Positions 1 through 12,420 of a stretch of 64,000 nucleotides of DNA are shown piece after piece (within the stretch, counting starts at the first letter, position 1; every line of letters begins with the position of its first letter). The notes beneath the pieces were generated by a model, which was not told the origin of the DNA, did not search any database, and saw nothing but the letters and a program-made list of their open reading frames with translations. Source of the stretch: Pyxicephalus adspersus (taxonomy: Eukaryota; Chordata; Amphibia; Anura; Pyxicephalidae). A program made the position numbers and the translations under genes. The stretch lies in NCBI RefSeq assembly GCF_032062135.1, contig NC_092859.1, forward strand, positions 46,058,510 through 46,122,509. Direction: 5' to 3'.

Positions 1-146
1 GAAGCCCACAGCATCGCGGGATCGGGTGAGTATGATTTTTTTTAATTACCGGTATATTTAACATGTATTCGGTGTATAAGACGCACCCACTTTTCCCCCC
101 CAGTTTTGGGGAAGAAAAAGTGCGTCTTATAGTCCGAAAAATACGG
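1..146. mobile_element. Right end of a TA-target DNA transposon, truncated by the window edge
   Basis: The terminus reads ...agtccgaaaaatacgg followed by TA (147-148). Just inside it is a subterminal hairpin: gtataagacgcaccc (about 79-93) pairs with gtgcgtcttata (about 120-131). The CpG-containing sequence at 1-50 (catcgcgggatcgggtgag) resembles the interior of the same kind of element, so the rest probably lies to the left. The superfamily is uncertain; the TA flank would fit Tc1/mariner-like insertion. Confidence 0.6.
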
Positions 147-3100
147 TATATGTTTGTGTAATATATTTATTTATTATGATGCCATTAATGGCACTAAGGC
201 AAAAAGTTATTGGAATATATAACTTTTACCTAGTTTAATGTAATGGTTACAACAGTTATAATTTGAGTATGAAAGCACTATGCAGATTAAAGCATACAAT
301 CTATACATTATTCAGTACTTTTAAAAGTTTCCAGATTCTCAGCTGCATGTGAAACTAAAATCAGTTCATTAAAAGAAAACCAAAGCACACTGTCCTTGTG
401 AAGTTCATCCACACAATTTTATTAAATTAATAAAAAAAAAAAAAAAGAATTTTGTAAAACTTGCACTTCCTATTTTTCATGGCTTATCTCAGTGTTCACA
501 GCCTGTCACAGTAAGAAAGCAACCTCCATGTATCTGCTTTACATAATAGCATCACCACAGTGATCTGCAGTAAAGGTGTTGTGGTTGATCACGTCTGCCA
601 TTGTGGTGATGCCGTTATATAAACAAGTGCGCTCAGGCTGTTTGCTTTTTGTGATTGGCTGTGAATACCTCAGGAAACCATTGAATATGTGAATATTTTA
701 AACAATCCTTGTTGGTAGTGTTTTTTTTCCTAATTTAATAAAATTAGGTGCATGTTCTTTACAAAGCCAATGAATCTCATCTAACTGGTATACATCATCA
801 TTACACTCCGTTGAAAAAGAAAATTAGGAGGGTATCTTTCTTTTCATTTGTTTTTCCTTTTTTCATTTTAAAGACTCTTAGGGGTCTATTTATAAAACAG
901 GGAATCTGACATTTACTCAAACATTCCCTGGTTCATGTGTTTGAATGGCAGCATTTTTTTCCCACCAGGGAATGTTAGGAACCCCCTATTGTCACAAATT
1001 AAGTAAATTATTTCCCTTTCCTTGACCTGTAGCTAATTTGCAGTAGCACTTCAAACAAAGGTTGGACTAATTAAAAAAACCTGGACTTTTTAGGTTGTGT
1101 CGAGTTTGTATATCAGGTATATTGTTTGTAAATTCCCTAGGCTGGAGCAATACTGTGCACTTACATGTGGAAAGGTATCATTTTTACACAATTTTCCTTT
1201 TCTACATAAAGAAGGGAACTGTATTTACCTCCCATATTCCTTATAATAACAGTTGAGTTTAGCACCTAACTAGTCATACAGGGAAGCTATCCCATTTATT
1301 CCAGAAAGAGATAAGCATCATGTCATTCTACTAAAGCCTGATAGAACAATACAGTAACCGCCATTCACTTGGCTTCTTAACACATGCCAATTTGTTGTTT
1401 GCCTAGTTGAGCCTTACACAAAATTTTTAGAAATTATGTTTGACAACAGCATTCCTTCATATAATATTTTTTCATGTTTAGCATCCTTTAAAAATTGGAG
1501 GACTTCCATGCTAACTTTTTAATCTTGTTGTCCCCGTCCTTTAAACTTTTAATACCTGCTAAATTAATGCTGTCCTCCCTTTACTCTATTGTGCATTCTT
1601 TGGTTTTCTGTCCTCTCCATATATCAAAGAAAATGAGTACAACACTAATGAATGATAGTTAATGTCTGCCAAGCTGAATTTAAAGAGCACACACAAACTT
1701 AAGATGTATTCATTTCTAAGATGGCAGTTTGGTGGAGTCCTGGTCATATCTAGACCAAAGCCCTCTCACTCAAATCATGAAAGTGCTAACTCAGACTGCT
1801 TGCTTTCCTTCTCTTTTGTGTTAGTTAATTCTTTGTTTTCAGAACTGCAATCAAAATCCAGAGCCCATAATTCTTAGACTGGGACCTGCAGCATATAATA
1901 GATCCTTTCTCAGACATCATAATAGACTTTATGCACAATGCAGTTTGATTGGATAGCAAACTACCTTCTTACCTTGATTAGACAAGTCGCTCTCAGCTAC
2001 TCAGAAGGACGTTTATGACACTCTTTGCTACTACAGTAATTTAGTCAGACACAAATCTAGGTTACTGATGAGCTTTTACTGATTATTTAGAAAAAAAGTT
2101 GTTTTTTTTTTCCCACCACTATCAGCTTTTAATACTGGTTGTCCCAATATAAGACAGCACAGGAAGGAGACCATGCAGCTGCCCCCTTTGTTAAATGCCT
2201 GCCAAGCTGCTGAAAGACTGAAGAGTCTAAGAGCGGTTGAATTGTGTGTACGTATCCGACAGCTTTGTTGTACCTTTGGAGACCTTTATTCCATTAAGTT
2301 TACCCTTTAGGATTGATGAAGGTGGTGATATCTTTTAAATATAAATGGCTTAGTGAGTTTTTTAATATTCTTCGTGAACACAGGATTTCCTGGAAAATGA
2401 AACATTGCAATACCAAGGTAATTGTGGCGTGCTTTGCCACTAGAATACGAAGTGTTTGCATTTTAAACCAAATTACACTGACTAATATAAACTAAGGCTC
2501 TTAGGCCCCAGGAGTGTTTAACCTTGTGAATCTAATTTTCCGAGGACAAGAGAACGAGCTCAATGAGCTTTCATATAAATTATATTCCCCTGTGCTCAGG
2601 GCATTGATTTGACAAAGCAGTTGTTAAATTGCAGGTGGATTGTCAAGTCCAGGCTATCCTTGATTATGAATGTCAGGACATTAAGGGGGAAACTTGTGAT
2701 GTTTAAGAATGAGGTTAAACACAATGAAACCAATACAGGTAGATTTTTCTAAATAGTTATCCTATTACTCACCTTTATTATAGCTAGTCGGATAGAATAA
2801 AAGAGTAAGTTTATCTGTCTTTAAATGTAATTTACTTTTTAAGACCACCATAAAGTGTGTTTAAAGCGAAGTATAATTGTAATTGACAACCATAAGTAGT
2901 AAAATTTACTTTGTTTTCTCTGCTTTTACTGGAAAAAAAAAAACAAAAAAAACAGGAGCAATCTGAACAATATTCTCTGTGCTCATATTGGGGTATGGGG
3001 TTGATAAAACCAACAACATTAAATCAAGACCTGTTAAAAATAAGGTATCATGTTGGTATTCATTTATAGAAAGCATCGGGTGTTCAAACTTAATCTTTTA

Positions 3101-5029
3101 CATCACAGAAAAAAATATACCGTATGTCATCAACAGTTCTCAGCTGATGTATGTAGCTTCTTTCTTGAGCACACCCTAAATGGTGACTGATAGACTGGTG
3201 ACGTGTTCATGAGCTGTCACCCTTCCAGTACCCTGTAAACCTCACACATTTGCTTGGAAATGTTGGCTTTTGTTTGTGTCAAACAGGTGTTTGGGGTTGC
3301 AAAACCCACCAGATCAGAAGAAGGTTAACTGCATTTCAAATGCACCTGTCACTGATTTCTGAAAGATCTCTTCCTAAACCGATGCAATCAAAGCAAGCCC
3401 AAAGCCCATTGGCACAGGCTGCTAAAGCTGATTTTCCACATGGTTTAGAGTGTCAGCTGTCTATGAATTGTGGTGAAAGCTGCTGCTTATCTATGCACCA
3501 GTTCTATGCTGGGAAGATAAATAATATTTTTATCCAAGTTATTTAGAAAACGTACATCTTTAGTCATAATGGATAAAAAAACACAAGCTTTTCAGGTCTG
3601 TATGGTTAGACATTTTTAAGAAAGTTGCCTTTTTTGTTTTGAAAGTTATTTACAGTTTGCTATGTAATTACCTGCTAGACATATTTCTACCACTGCCCTA
3701 ATTTAAGGTGTTCCACGGTTTTAAAGTAAATGACTAGCTACAAAAATACTTTTACACAGTTAATATGGTGCCAAGCTGTAGAAAATAATCTATAGAATGA
3801 AAGATATTGTTATAGCGGAAAAATAAATTCTTTCCTTGATTTTCAGCTCTAACTGCAGCCCTGATAAGGTAAGGTAGAAATAATATCAAGGCTTAGAAAA
3901 AAAAACTCTCACTTATGCATGGCCCAAGGAGTAATGGGATATTTTCAGTGTATCTGTGCTTGAGTGGATTAATGTTCTGCCCTTGCAATACTGTATAACT
4001 GCAAATTTCCAGGCCATCTAGCTCTGGCACTTTGTTTACATGTGGGAGTGAATGGAAGGCATCTGCATTTGTCATGCTTGTGGGAAATATTTGAACAGCT
4101 TGAGAAGGATCTAATTTCTGTCTACTTCTGCCGTGAAACGGTACATCCATCCTGGAGGAGCTGGAGCAAAAAATTGATTCTTGGTCAGGTGTGTTATTTT
4201 GGTTGCTCCCAATCTCCTTGAGATTGGAACCAGAAGGCACAAAATCGTCAGCAAGTCAAAAATAATAACAAATGTATTTGAAATTTGATATTTTCTCTTT
4301 TTGCTGCATGAAACTATATTGCTTTCTGCAGTGTATGAGCCATGACCTAATTTATTTGTTTCACCTTTTCGCTGCTAGATTTCCTCTTTTCGGTTAGATT
4401 TGTGGTTTCAGTGGTAGCTGCAAGCTTTAAGGCTGTGTTTACGTAGGTGCATAGTACATTTAATACCATAGCCACACACTTCTGGCAGCTTTGATTGCCA
4501 TCTCTGGCTGTCAGAGGACATCTGTTCTTATCTGTGGTGAAACAACGTTCCTAAGCACAAGGTGAATCAGTGCAGATCTGCACAACCCAATACATACTTT
4601 AGTGGGATACATTTTTGTCTTCCATTGTCTGGACCTGTGCAGGCTTCTGCATAAATCACCATTTATCCCAGAATGCTGCAGAGACACAGGAAACTGCTTG
4701 ATTTTTGCAGACATAGAACTAACCGAGATATTGACTTGTATTAATGTCCCCTTCTTGGAATGCAATAGATTGTAGGTAAACAATTGTTCCAATAACATTT
4801 CTGCTTTACGTTTTACTCATTGCATTCATTTTGTGTTGGTTACAAAAACTAGAAACAAATGTGAGCTTACTGCCCACAATGGCCCTCTGTGTGTTTTGCT
4901 GGAGTTTTCAAATGAAACTTAAAGGGGTACAGTGGGCACCAGCTTCAATTTCCCAATGCCTTTATTTTTTAAATATAATCAAACTATTTTTTTCTACTTC
5001 AAGAGCTGTTATTAACTTTTGTGTTTATT
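147..5029. other. Non-coding, AT-rich, mostly unique sequence
   Basis: Apart from the palindromic MITE at 881-986 I see only short homopolymer runs (A-runs at 431-446 and near 2933-2953). A minus-strand open frame at 3893-4240 looks protein-like but is no longer than expected by chance in a window this size. Confidence 0.5.
881..986. mobile_element. Small palindromic MITE, family 'tttataaa-cagggaatctgac', copy 1
   Basis: The ends are inverted: ggggtctatttataaaacag then ggaatctgaca at the left, and agggaatgttaggaaccccc at the right. Related copies lie at 56033-56143 and 63168-63245, so this is a dispersed family. No coding capacity. Confidence 0.5.
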
Positions 5030-5161
5030 CTGCTAACATACTACTCAGCATTTTACAAAGTCCATAGTCATGCCACTAAGGGCCTGACAATCTAATGTCC
5101 TTACTAGAGTCACATGTCTTCAACACAGGCAATTACCCTTTATGGGATGTGGGAGGAAACA
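5030..5161 (-). repeat. tRNA-derived SINE, body fragment
   Basis: It contains the family blocks catactactcagcatttta, aaagtccatagtcatgccac, gacaatctaatgtcc and gggatgtgggaggaaac in the same order as the longer copy split across 60631-61790. It is diverged and incomplete at both ends. Confidence 0.6.
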
Positions 5162-5983
5162 AAAAAAACCTCAAACCTAATATTCATTTTAAAGCAATGC
5201 AGTAAGTGTTATTATTGCAGCATACATACTATAGTGCCTTGCAGTTTAATGCATTCAGAATGGCACATTAGATCACCTCCAATGCACAGGCATTGCAGCA
5301 TGCTTCAATGCAATACAACGAGAGACTCTACCCTTTCCACACTGTTATTTAAAACAACATAAAATGTTTTTGTTTGATAATTTTAGACATTATCCTATAT
5401 TGAAAAACTCTTTGCTGTTTTCTGAATGGTAGCTATTGCCTTGACTCCTCAGACCATTTTTTTTTTTTTAAAAATCACCTGGAAAAAAAACTTTTGTTAT
5501 GTATTACTGCTTAACATATGGTCAAATTCAAACCCCTAGTTATTTTTAATGGGATGTTTCAAACTTCCAGGTATTATAAATCCGTTTACTGGTGGAAGTT
5601 TTACCATCATTGTCATAATGATGGTGACACACGTGTCATATGACACTGTTTAAAAGGAGAGTCATTGTGACTTTATTTAAAAATCTTTCAACAAACTTAA
5701 ATCCTGTACTTGCTAGCAAGCTCAGCACTTGAAAGGTTCACTGGACAATGTGAAAGGGTGTGTACACAAAGTTTGAAAAAAGCATGTATGATTTGGGGGT
5801 GTTTTGTTTGTGTACAGGTATATATTTCCAATCACAGAGCTGAATGCACTTCCCTTGGTAATACCACCAGTATTTCTCTCCAGAAGGTTGGAGTCATAAA
5901 CATCTTTAAGGCACCACTAAGGTCCAGCAATTACTGAACTAAGATTCTGGCTTCTAGATGACACAATAATCGGTTTCCTATGC

Positions 5984-6279
5984 CAGTGTTTCCCAACCTT
6001 TCTTAGTCGCGGCACATATTTTACAATTAGAAAAATCCCACGGAACACCACCAAAAAGTCAGACACGTAAATTAGCTACCTGCTGCCATCTAGTGGAAGA
6101 GTTTTTTTTGGTTCTGCCTATCACTATACATCGCTGGTATAGACAAATGAAGACAAATTTTTTGCAGTAAATAAATCATTTTGGGACCAATTAACTGAAA
6201 TTGGATAATTTCCCACGGTACACCCGAAGATCTCTCAAGGCACACTAGTGTGCCGCGGAACAGCGGTTGAAAAACACTG
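5984..6279. mobile_element. hAT-type MITE, 296 bp, perfect 8-bp target duplication
   Basis: The left end CAGTGTTTCCCAACC and right end GGTTGAAAAACACTG are inverted repeats. They are flanked by identical 8-mers TCCTATGC at 5976-5983 and 6280-6287. An 8-bp duplication and CA...TG ends are hallmarks of the hAT superfamily. It has no ORF, so it is non-autonomous. It carries a CTCF-like motif on the minus strand (6082-6096). Confidence 0.9.
6082..6096 (-). promoter_or_regulatory. CTCF-like motif within the hAT MITE
   Basis: The minus strand reads CCACTAGATGGCAGC, which fits the vertebrate CTCF core CCASYAGRKGGCRS at every position. Occupancy cannot be judged from sequence. Confidence 0.45.
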
Positions 6280-7229
6280 TCCTATGCAGTTCATTGCTCT
6301 ATTCCCTAAATGTCCGATACCTTGTAGCATCCTTTCACCTTGTAGCTTGCTATAAAATGACAGTTTTTCTATCTGCAGTATACTGATGACATCATCTCAA
6401 CCTAGACAAGGTCACCTGAATGGAGAGTTTCATTTTAATGCCAAAAGAAACAAAAAAATATATTGTTGTATTTACTCACGCAGGCTTGAAACATCACAGA
6501 AAGGTCCACATGAAATCTGTGCTTTACTGCCATTTAATATATCAGACCTTCTGACAAATGTGTCCCGGTGTCTCTTTACTAAAAGGCTTGTTAATATTCT
6601 GACTTTAGCTCTGTGCACATAAAACACACACATTTCCTGTTCCTTCTCTGGCTTTATTCTTAAGTACTTTTTGCTTGTTGAATTTCTCCTTGCAGACCAT
6701 GGCAAATTTGTCAAACATCATGCAGATGCTGAATTAGTATGCAGCAGTGAGATTAGATCACTGTTACGAGGGGATAATTAGGTTGAAAGTACATTAGGTG
6801 ATGTGAGCAGGGAAAAGGGGAACTAAACGTTAATGTGTTCGTGATAGTATGTGCGACCTCAAGGCGCTTCTTCTAATCCAGTAATACCCAGCAGTTGCAA
6901 TCCTGCTATGTTCTGGATTTTCCTTTTGCTCTAGGGGCTAAATGATGCCCAAATTCAGGGCAGGCAGCTGCAAAAATGTCTAATCTTCTAAATACTTTAG
7001 TTCGGCAGACAGAAGAAAACAATCTGTTTTTCTAGGACAAGGAGATATAAGTTGTGGGCTGAATCTGCCTGTCTTTTCTCAGAGGAGTCAATAGTAGGCC
7101 AGATACTTCAATGTCTAAGTAACCTTAGTCTGTGTACCTCAGTGGAATGGTTCTTTAATTTCTTAAGATAGTTACTAAAGATTGTTCTTTTCTTTTCTGT
7201 TTTCTTTTCTGTTTTCTTTTTTTAGAGAT

Positions 7230-7245
7230 GGGGGGGGGGGGGGGG
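7230..7245 (+). repeat. Poly-G tract (16 G)
   Basis: An uninterrupted G run after a TTTTCT-rich tract. Confidence 0.95.
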
Positions 7246-7635
7246 TCTTATGTGAAAACTAATCAGAGAAATAAGTTGTTTGTTTATATTTATAAACCTA
7301 TTTAGCATCATCCACACTAACTTTGTTTTCATTGCATAAAGGTTTTAAATTGGTCATTAGTGAAATTGCAGCAAGACTCCTGACAAACACACATAGTTAC
7401 AATTCATATGTGTTAACTGTTTTACCTAACAATGAATTTGTAGTTGTGTTTAGTTAGTCTGGTGATTCACACACCTCAGAAGCACTGCATAACTAGACGT
7501 TCATTTTCTAGTTCGCCTGGAGCTTCCTGTGGCCCTGATTGCTGTGCGATGGTGCTGAATCGTTTTCCAGTGATAGGGCAGGAGGAGAAGGGCCGAATAT
7601 CAAGACAGGCTGAACACAATGAAAGTTCTTATGTA

Positions 7636-7745
7636 GTGTTCCCTGTAGCTTCTTTTAGCCGGGGTTCTCACTCTGCACTTTTCAGTAACCATCTAGCTGG
7701 TTTTGGGTGGTTACTGAAAAGTTGGGTCACAATACAAAGGTACTG
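7636..7745. repeat. Dispersed repeat 'tttagccggg...gggtcacaatacag', copy 1
   Basis: It shares gtgttc, ttttagccggg, tttgggtggttactga and ttgggtcacaatac with copies at 23255-23405 and 50062-50185. It includes a perfect 14-bp stem: CTTTTCAGTAACCA (7678-7691) and TGGTTACTGAAAAG (7708-7721). Probably a small DNA element, superfamily not resolved. Confidence 0.6.
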
Positions 7746-9694
7746 GACAGTTGGGGCATACCACAAGAGCAGTTGAAAATTGGACATAAAAAGAATGAGC
7801 ATTAACAAATTGGAACAAAGTATAGGGGCAGTAGAAAGCTGTCAGAATTATAGGGGCTTATTGTATTGCTATGGCAACAACTGGGAGCACTAAATTTGCC
7901 ATGTGTTGCCCTGTCCACTTTTTGACCACCCACCCACAGCTTCTCCCCTCCCATCTCCAAAACATTTCTGGGGCAAACATTGTTATGTGGGGAAAATCAG
8001 TTCACATTTCCAGACTGCTCACATTGTACTTACAAAACCATCATCTTAGGAATTTGTTAAGCCTTCATAATAATTAAAGTTTGTGGAGTTTTTTGATTAC
8101 TGATATGTGTTCACATGATAAGTATGTGTAAGTATGTGCATTATAACAGTAGCATCTACCCACACTTTTCTATGTATAATGAATGTAACTGGTTATTTAC
8201 AAGTTAGAATTATTGTTTATAAGTGTATACACACAAGCAGGTTGGCCCACCAAGGTCAGTTTCAGCACAACCTACATAGATTACATATTGTGTTTACACA
8301 ACCATAACTTACATACTGAAACACTACAATGTGTCCCCCAGCATATAAAACCAAACTACACAAAAGCCCAATACACTTTTATTCTACAAACTGAAGTTTG
8401 TCAGTGTAGTTCACATTTATTTTTTATTTATTTTTTTGATCCACTAGCTCATGTTCAGCTTGTTCTGTTCAGTACCATTAAGTCTTGACCTGAAACCTTT
8501 ACAGCAATCTAATTCATTAACATTTATACAGACAACAGGTTGATGTCTTTGAAAATGATCTTTTATGATCATTGCAATCACACCAAAGTGAACAAGCTCT
8601 CTACATGCAGCACTGTTCAGTTCTATGAAGGGGAGGATGAGTGGGAGGCAATCCATAGCAAATGACAATGGTGATCCTCTGGACCTCTGTGTACGTGCTA
8701 GATTTGCTCCCATGACTATTTTCTATGTGCATCCTGGGCGATCATGAGGTACAGTATATGGTCCCTTTCACCCCTGCCCAACACATATGCCCAAATGTCC
8801 TGGCTCGGGAGCAGGGAATGGGACTCTGCATGTAGAGTCATCATATCATGCTCTTTCCCTCTTGGGCATAAACAAGCTGAATTTATGAAATACAGAATAT
8901 TCAAGGGTGTAGGGCAATAAGGTATTTTCAATTTAATAAAGCACTAGTATCCTCATTCTGGGCAGTTCTAAGAAATTCAGTTCATAGCTGCTCATTCAGG
9001 CAAACACAACATTCAAATGTTTCATTTCCCTAGTGACCCTGGCTTGCAGCTTTGTAACTAATGCTTGCTAACTCAAGCAAGCTGAACAATATTGTACTTA
9101 TTTAATGTTGTTTGCAGATGGAACGTCTAGTTGAAACTAAATGCATAGTGCGCCAGTGTACACTGAAACCAGTTTGGACATCCCTGGAAATTGACTTATT
9201 ATTTTTGTATGTTGTTTTTCCATGAATTGTAATATGTGACCTGCAGGTAGAAAAGTTTTAAAGGCACAGTACCAGTTTTTATTATATTTTTTTTAATATA
9301 TAATTTTCTATGTATTTTAAGCCTATTTTGATTTATTCCCTGTTGATAGTTAACAGTGTTTGTTCAGATGGCAAAACGGGTACTTTGCTTCCCATGTAAT
9401 CATTGTAAATATGTTTGTTAATCCTTTGTGCACTGAATTCTAGGAAACCATGAAAATGCACAGGAAATGGCCAGATACTGCCCACCATTGCCTACAGTGA
9501 TATTTCATAAATGCAACACCTTGCTGTTAATGCACTCTGTGTCTTCCTGCTGTAGTGGCAACCCAACCCTTACATTTTTGTTCCAAGTCCTGGGGACAGG
9601 TAGTAAGTTGAAACTTCTTTAGTGTTCAGATTCTAAACATGTATACCAACATAACAATAATAGTTGTTCTGCACATTCTTTCAAGTCCCTATAT

Positions 9695-10194
9695 CAGGGG
9701 TGCCCACACTTTTTTGGCTTGCGAGCTACTTTTAAATTGACTAAGTCAAAATGATCTACCAACAATAAAAAGGCTAAACTTGTATTTATTTATATGTATA
9801 CCAAGTATGACACTGAAGCTAATGAGAAATTGAATGGCAGAACATTGAACAGACATTGCACTACCAGACTATAGTGACAGGAAAGCTACAGTTCACCTGT
9901 CATAGAAGAATGATGTGCTGCACAAGAAAAAGAACTGCTAATCTGTACAAAGGTATCCCGTGAACCCTGACTCCGAGCCTGTACTGACTTGGCTGCCAAG
10001 CACTGCTCACCTCAGACTGCCCTCCCTGCCTCACTCCCCACTGTTACACGGAGCCTTCTCACGCACGCACTGAAAGACATCTCCAGCATCCCTATAGACG
10101 TACAGCAGGAAGGGGTAAGGCAGGGCTCCGAGATCAACTCCCATTGTCTTTGCTATCGACCATTAGATCGTGATCAATGTTTTGGGCACCCCGG
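9695..10194. mobile_element. hAT-type MITE, 500 bp, near-perfect 8-bp target duplication
   Basis: Left end CAGGGGTGCCCACACTTTTT; right end TTTTGGGCACCCCGG, an inverted repeat of the left. Flanking 8-mers are CCCTATAT (9687-9694) and CCCTACAT (10195-10202), one mismatch. The right half is more GC-rich than its surroundings and creates spurious short open frames. Confidence 0.85.
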
Positions 10195-10343
10195 CCCTAC
10201 ATCATAAATACAATTATTTCCATACTATGCACTTAAGAGAGGCTACAACTTGCAAATTTGATTTATAGTTGGGTACACTGTAATGCAAGAATAATCTGGC
10301 CTTTATTCTAAAAAGCTATTACTTTTCATTGGTAAAGGGGTAT

Positions 10344-10790
10344 TTAAAGTGTACCTTAACTCAGAAATTTCACTTACATCAAAAGGGTAGACAACTTAAA
10401 AATAATTTAAAAAATTATATATATTTTTTTTTTTTATAAAGGGTGCAACACCACCCCCTAATTCTCGATCGCCTAGGCGATCCTCCTGGGATACCTTGGC
10501 CACGCATCCCGGGAGCCTCTTGGGTGCTGAGATGCTCGGGCATGCACAGAAGAAGCTTTTTCGTGAAAAGGATCTCAGACATGCGCAGTGAGATGGGCAA
10601 TTTTTTTTCCAACCTACGTCACTTAATCTTGCGCCTAGGTCGGGTGACGTAGGAAGAAGAAAGAGGAAGAAGAGGCAAATATGGCGGCGCTCTGAGACAG
10701 ATGCCAGGACAGCGCGGGACCCCTTGGTAGAAACCTCCGGACTGATCGACTGTGCTGTGCGGGATTGAAGGTGAGTGGATTTTTTTTTCT
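10344..10790. repeat. CpG-rich interspersed element, probably a truncated DNA transposon
   Basis: The left end tttaaagtgtaccttaactc resembles the TTAA-flanked ends of Kolobok/piggyBac-like elements. The interior is sharply more GC-rich than the flanks and contains palindromes (gatcgcctaggcgatc), ctacgtcac / ggtgacgtagg as an inverted pair, atatggcggcgc and a donor-like ggtgagtgg. Stop-free frames of up to 145 codons here arise from base composition. No matching right end was found. Confidence 0.5.
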
Positions 10791-10930
10791 TTTGTGAGTC
10801 TTGTTTTAATTTGAAAACAATTCTGTGCTGCACAACTATATAGGAAAAAAAGAGTGTGGTATGGAACTTAGCAACAAATGTTTTTTGTCTTTTTTAACAT
10901 TATATTATTTTAACATTAACATTATTTTTC

Positions 10931-11020
10931 CAAAAACATGCAGTTAGGTTGATTGGCTTTGCCCCAAATTGACCTTTGACTATGTTGATGACATATGAAT
11001 ATGGTAGAGATATTAGATTG
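10931..11020 (+). repeat. tRNA-derived SINE, middle fragment
   Basis: It reads caaaaacatgcagttaggtt, gattggcttt, aaattgacctttgact, gacatatgaatatggta, ttagattgtga. These are the complements of blocks in the minus-strand copy at 60631-61790 (ccaattaaacctaactgcat, gtcattaccacattctaagg), so orientation is +. Confidence 0.65.
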
Positions 11021-11706
11021 TGATTTTATGTTTTTATCTAGAACTATGTGCATGCACTTGCTGAAGTTTTCCTTACCCTCCTTCATTTTCTTTTCAAGTC
11101 TGTTACATTGAATGTTGCCTTGGAAACTTTAGAGATAAGAGTTTTAGGTATTTGTGCTACAATTTAAATGCTAAGTAGAAATGGTAACAAAAGACTGCAC
11201 AAGGCTGTGATTTACATCAAGGGCTTTCAACCTGTGTTTGGTTCATAGGAATGTGAAACCTCCTTGGCTCCCATTATCTCCCATAATCTCCTATAATGCA
11301 CAATCTTGTCCTTCTTGTAGCCAGTAACACATATACCTCTTCTCTGTGTATGAATAGTGAATGCTCCAAATGTAAACGTAATGCTATTATCCCTTTTAGC
11401 TTGGCTTGGTTTAGCTTGGCTTGTTAAACTTTTTAATGACCTGTTAAAGATTACAACCTTAACATGAGTACAAACATTTAAGGTTGATTTCAAAGCCCCC
11501 AGATGACTTATTAAATAAATAGATCAAGTGCATACCTAAATAATCTATTTTTTCAACATAGGTAAGCCCTTGCATTTCATCTTGCACGTTATGTTATAAA
11601 AACTAATAGTGCCATGTTACTATTATGCAGAGTAATATGGTGTTTGTGCCTATATATGTAAAGTAGTAGTACATTGCTTAAGAAGTTCACACTTAAGGCT
11701 CTAAAT

Positions 11707-12066
11707 CAGAGGTCCGCAAACTTTTTCGGCCACCAGGGCATTTATGGAGTGGGCAGGAGCACACTAGGCCAGACTCTGAGTCTCGCCCTAACGTCTCCAC
11801 CCCCACTAGGAACGCCCCCTGGAGGGAAATCCCTCTCCTCCATATGCATTGCGGAGGAGGTGGATTTTCCTTCAGCGGGCATTCCCTATTTACCTCTGCG
11901 GCGGAAGCGTTAATGCCGGCCACAGTAAATAGTGAAGGGAGCCACAGCAAGAGGAGGCTCAGGAGCCCTGGCAGCTCAGACTCCGGTAGTTTGTTCTGGC
12001 CTAATGCTGGAACAAACTGCCGGCTATGCCGTTTCTGGCCTAAAGTCCAGAGTTTGCTGACCTTTG
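11707..12066. mobile_element. hAT-type MITE, 360 bp, GC-rich, near-perfect 8-bp target duplication
   Basis: Left end CAGAGGTCCGCAAACTTTTT; right end AGAGTTTGCTGACCTTTG, its inverted repeat. Flanking 8-mers are CTCTAAAT (11699-11706) and CTCTAAAG (12067-12074). An internal inverted repeat ccggtagtttgttc...gaacaaactgccgg lies near 11983-12023. Non-coding; open frames on both strands follow its GC content. Confidence 0.85.
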
Positions 12067-12224
12067 CTCTAAAGCAATGGCTGTTAAGTTAAAACGATCA
12101 GTTTTTACACTTTATTAACACCTTTAGTAGTCAACAAGCATGACATGACCTGGTAAGCCATAGGTCTTGATGAAGAATCTCCTGTTATGAACAAAGAACA
12201 AATACAAAAATAGTGTGGACCAGT

Positions 12225-12420
12225 CTTTCCTAACCAGGGTTCTTTGTACTATGAGCAATTTGTGAATCTTGGGCCAGTTTACCAGATTCCAATGATTTTT
12301 GGCTATCTGTAAGGGTAGCATTCTTCCATCTGGCCACCAATGTGTTCTATTTTGCAAAGTATTCTTCCTCCAGACCACCAGACTAATGTACTGTGAGTTG
12401 TCGTGTAGACTGTTCTTATT
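12225..12420. repeat. Probable old interspersed repeat with two related sub-units
   Basis: The phrase cattcttccatctggccacc (from 12318) is repeated in altered form as attcttcctccagaccacc (from 12361). It is preceded by ccagtctttcctaaccaggg, a phrase typical of short transposon ends. It underlies the 159-codon minus-strand open frame, which I therefore do not call a gene. Confidence 0.35.

Larger units (their letters stand above)
6288..9686. other. Non-coding sequence between two hAT MITEs
   Basis: It contains a T/C-rich tract ending in 16 G (7230-7245) and a repeat with a perfect 14-bp hairpin (7636-7745). The remainder is unique AT-rich sequence without recognisable genes. Confidence 0.5.

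Noticed and set aside
10680..10775. A YY1-like atatggcggcgc followed by ggtgagtgg, looking like a promoter plus first exon
   Set aside because: It is part of a probable dispersed element with truncated TTAA-type borders, and no downstream exon joins it. It is kept only as a finding to test.
10396..10833. 145-codon minus-strand open frame with overlapping frames on both strands
   Set aside because: It lies in a CpG-rich interspersed element; open frames occur on both strands at once, which points to base composition rather than coding.
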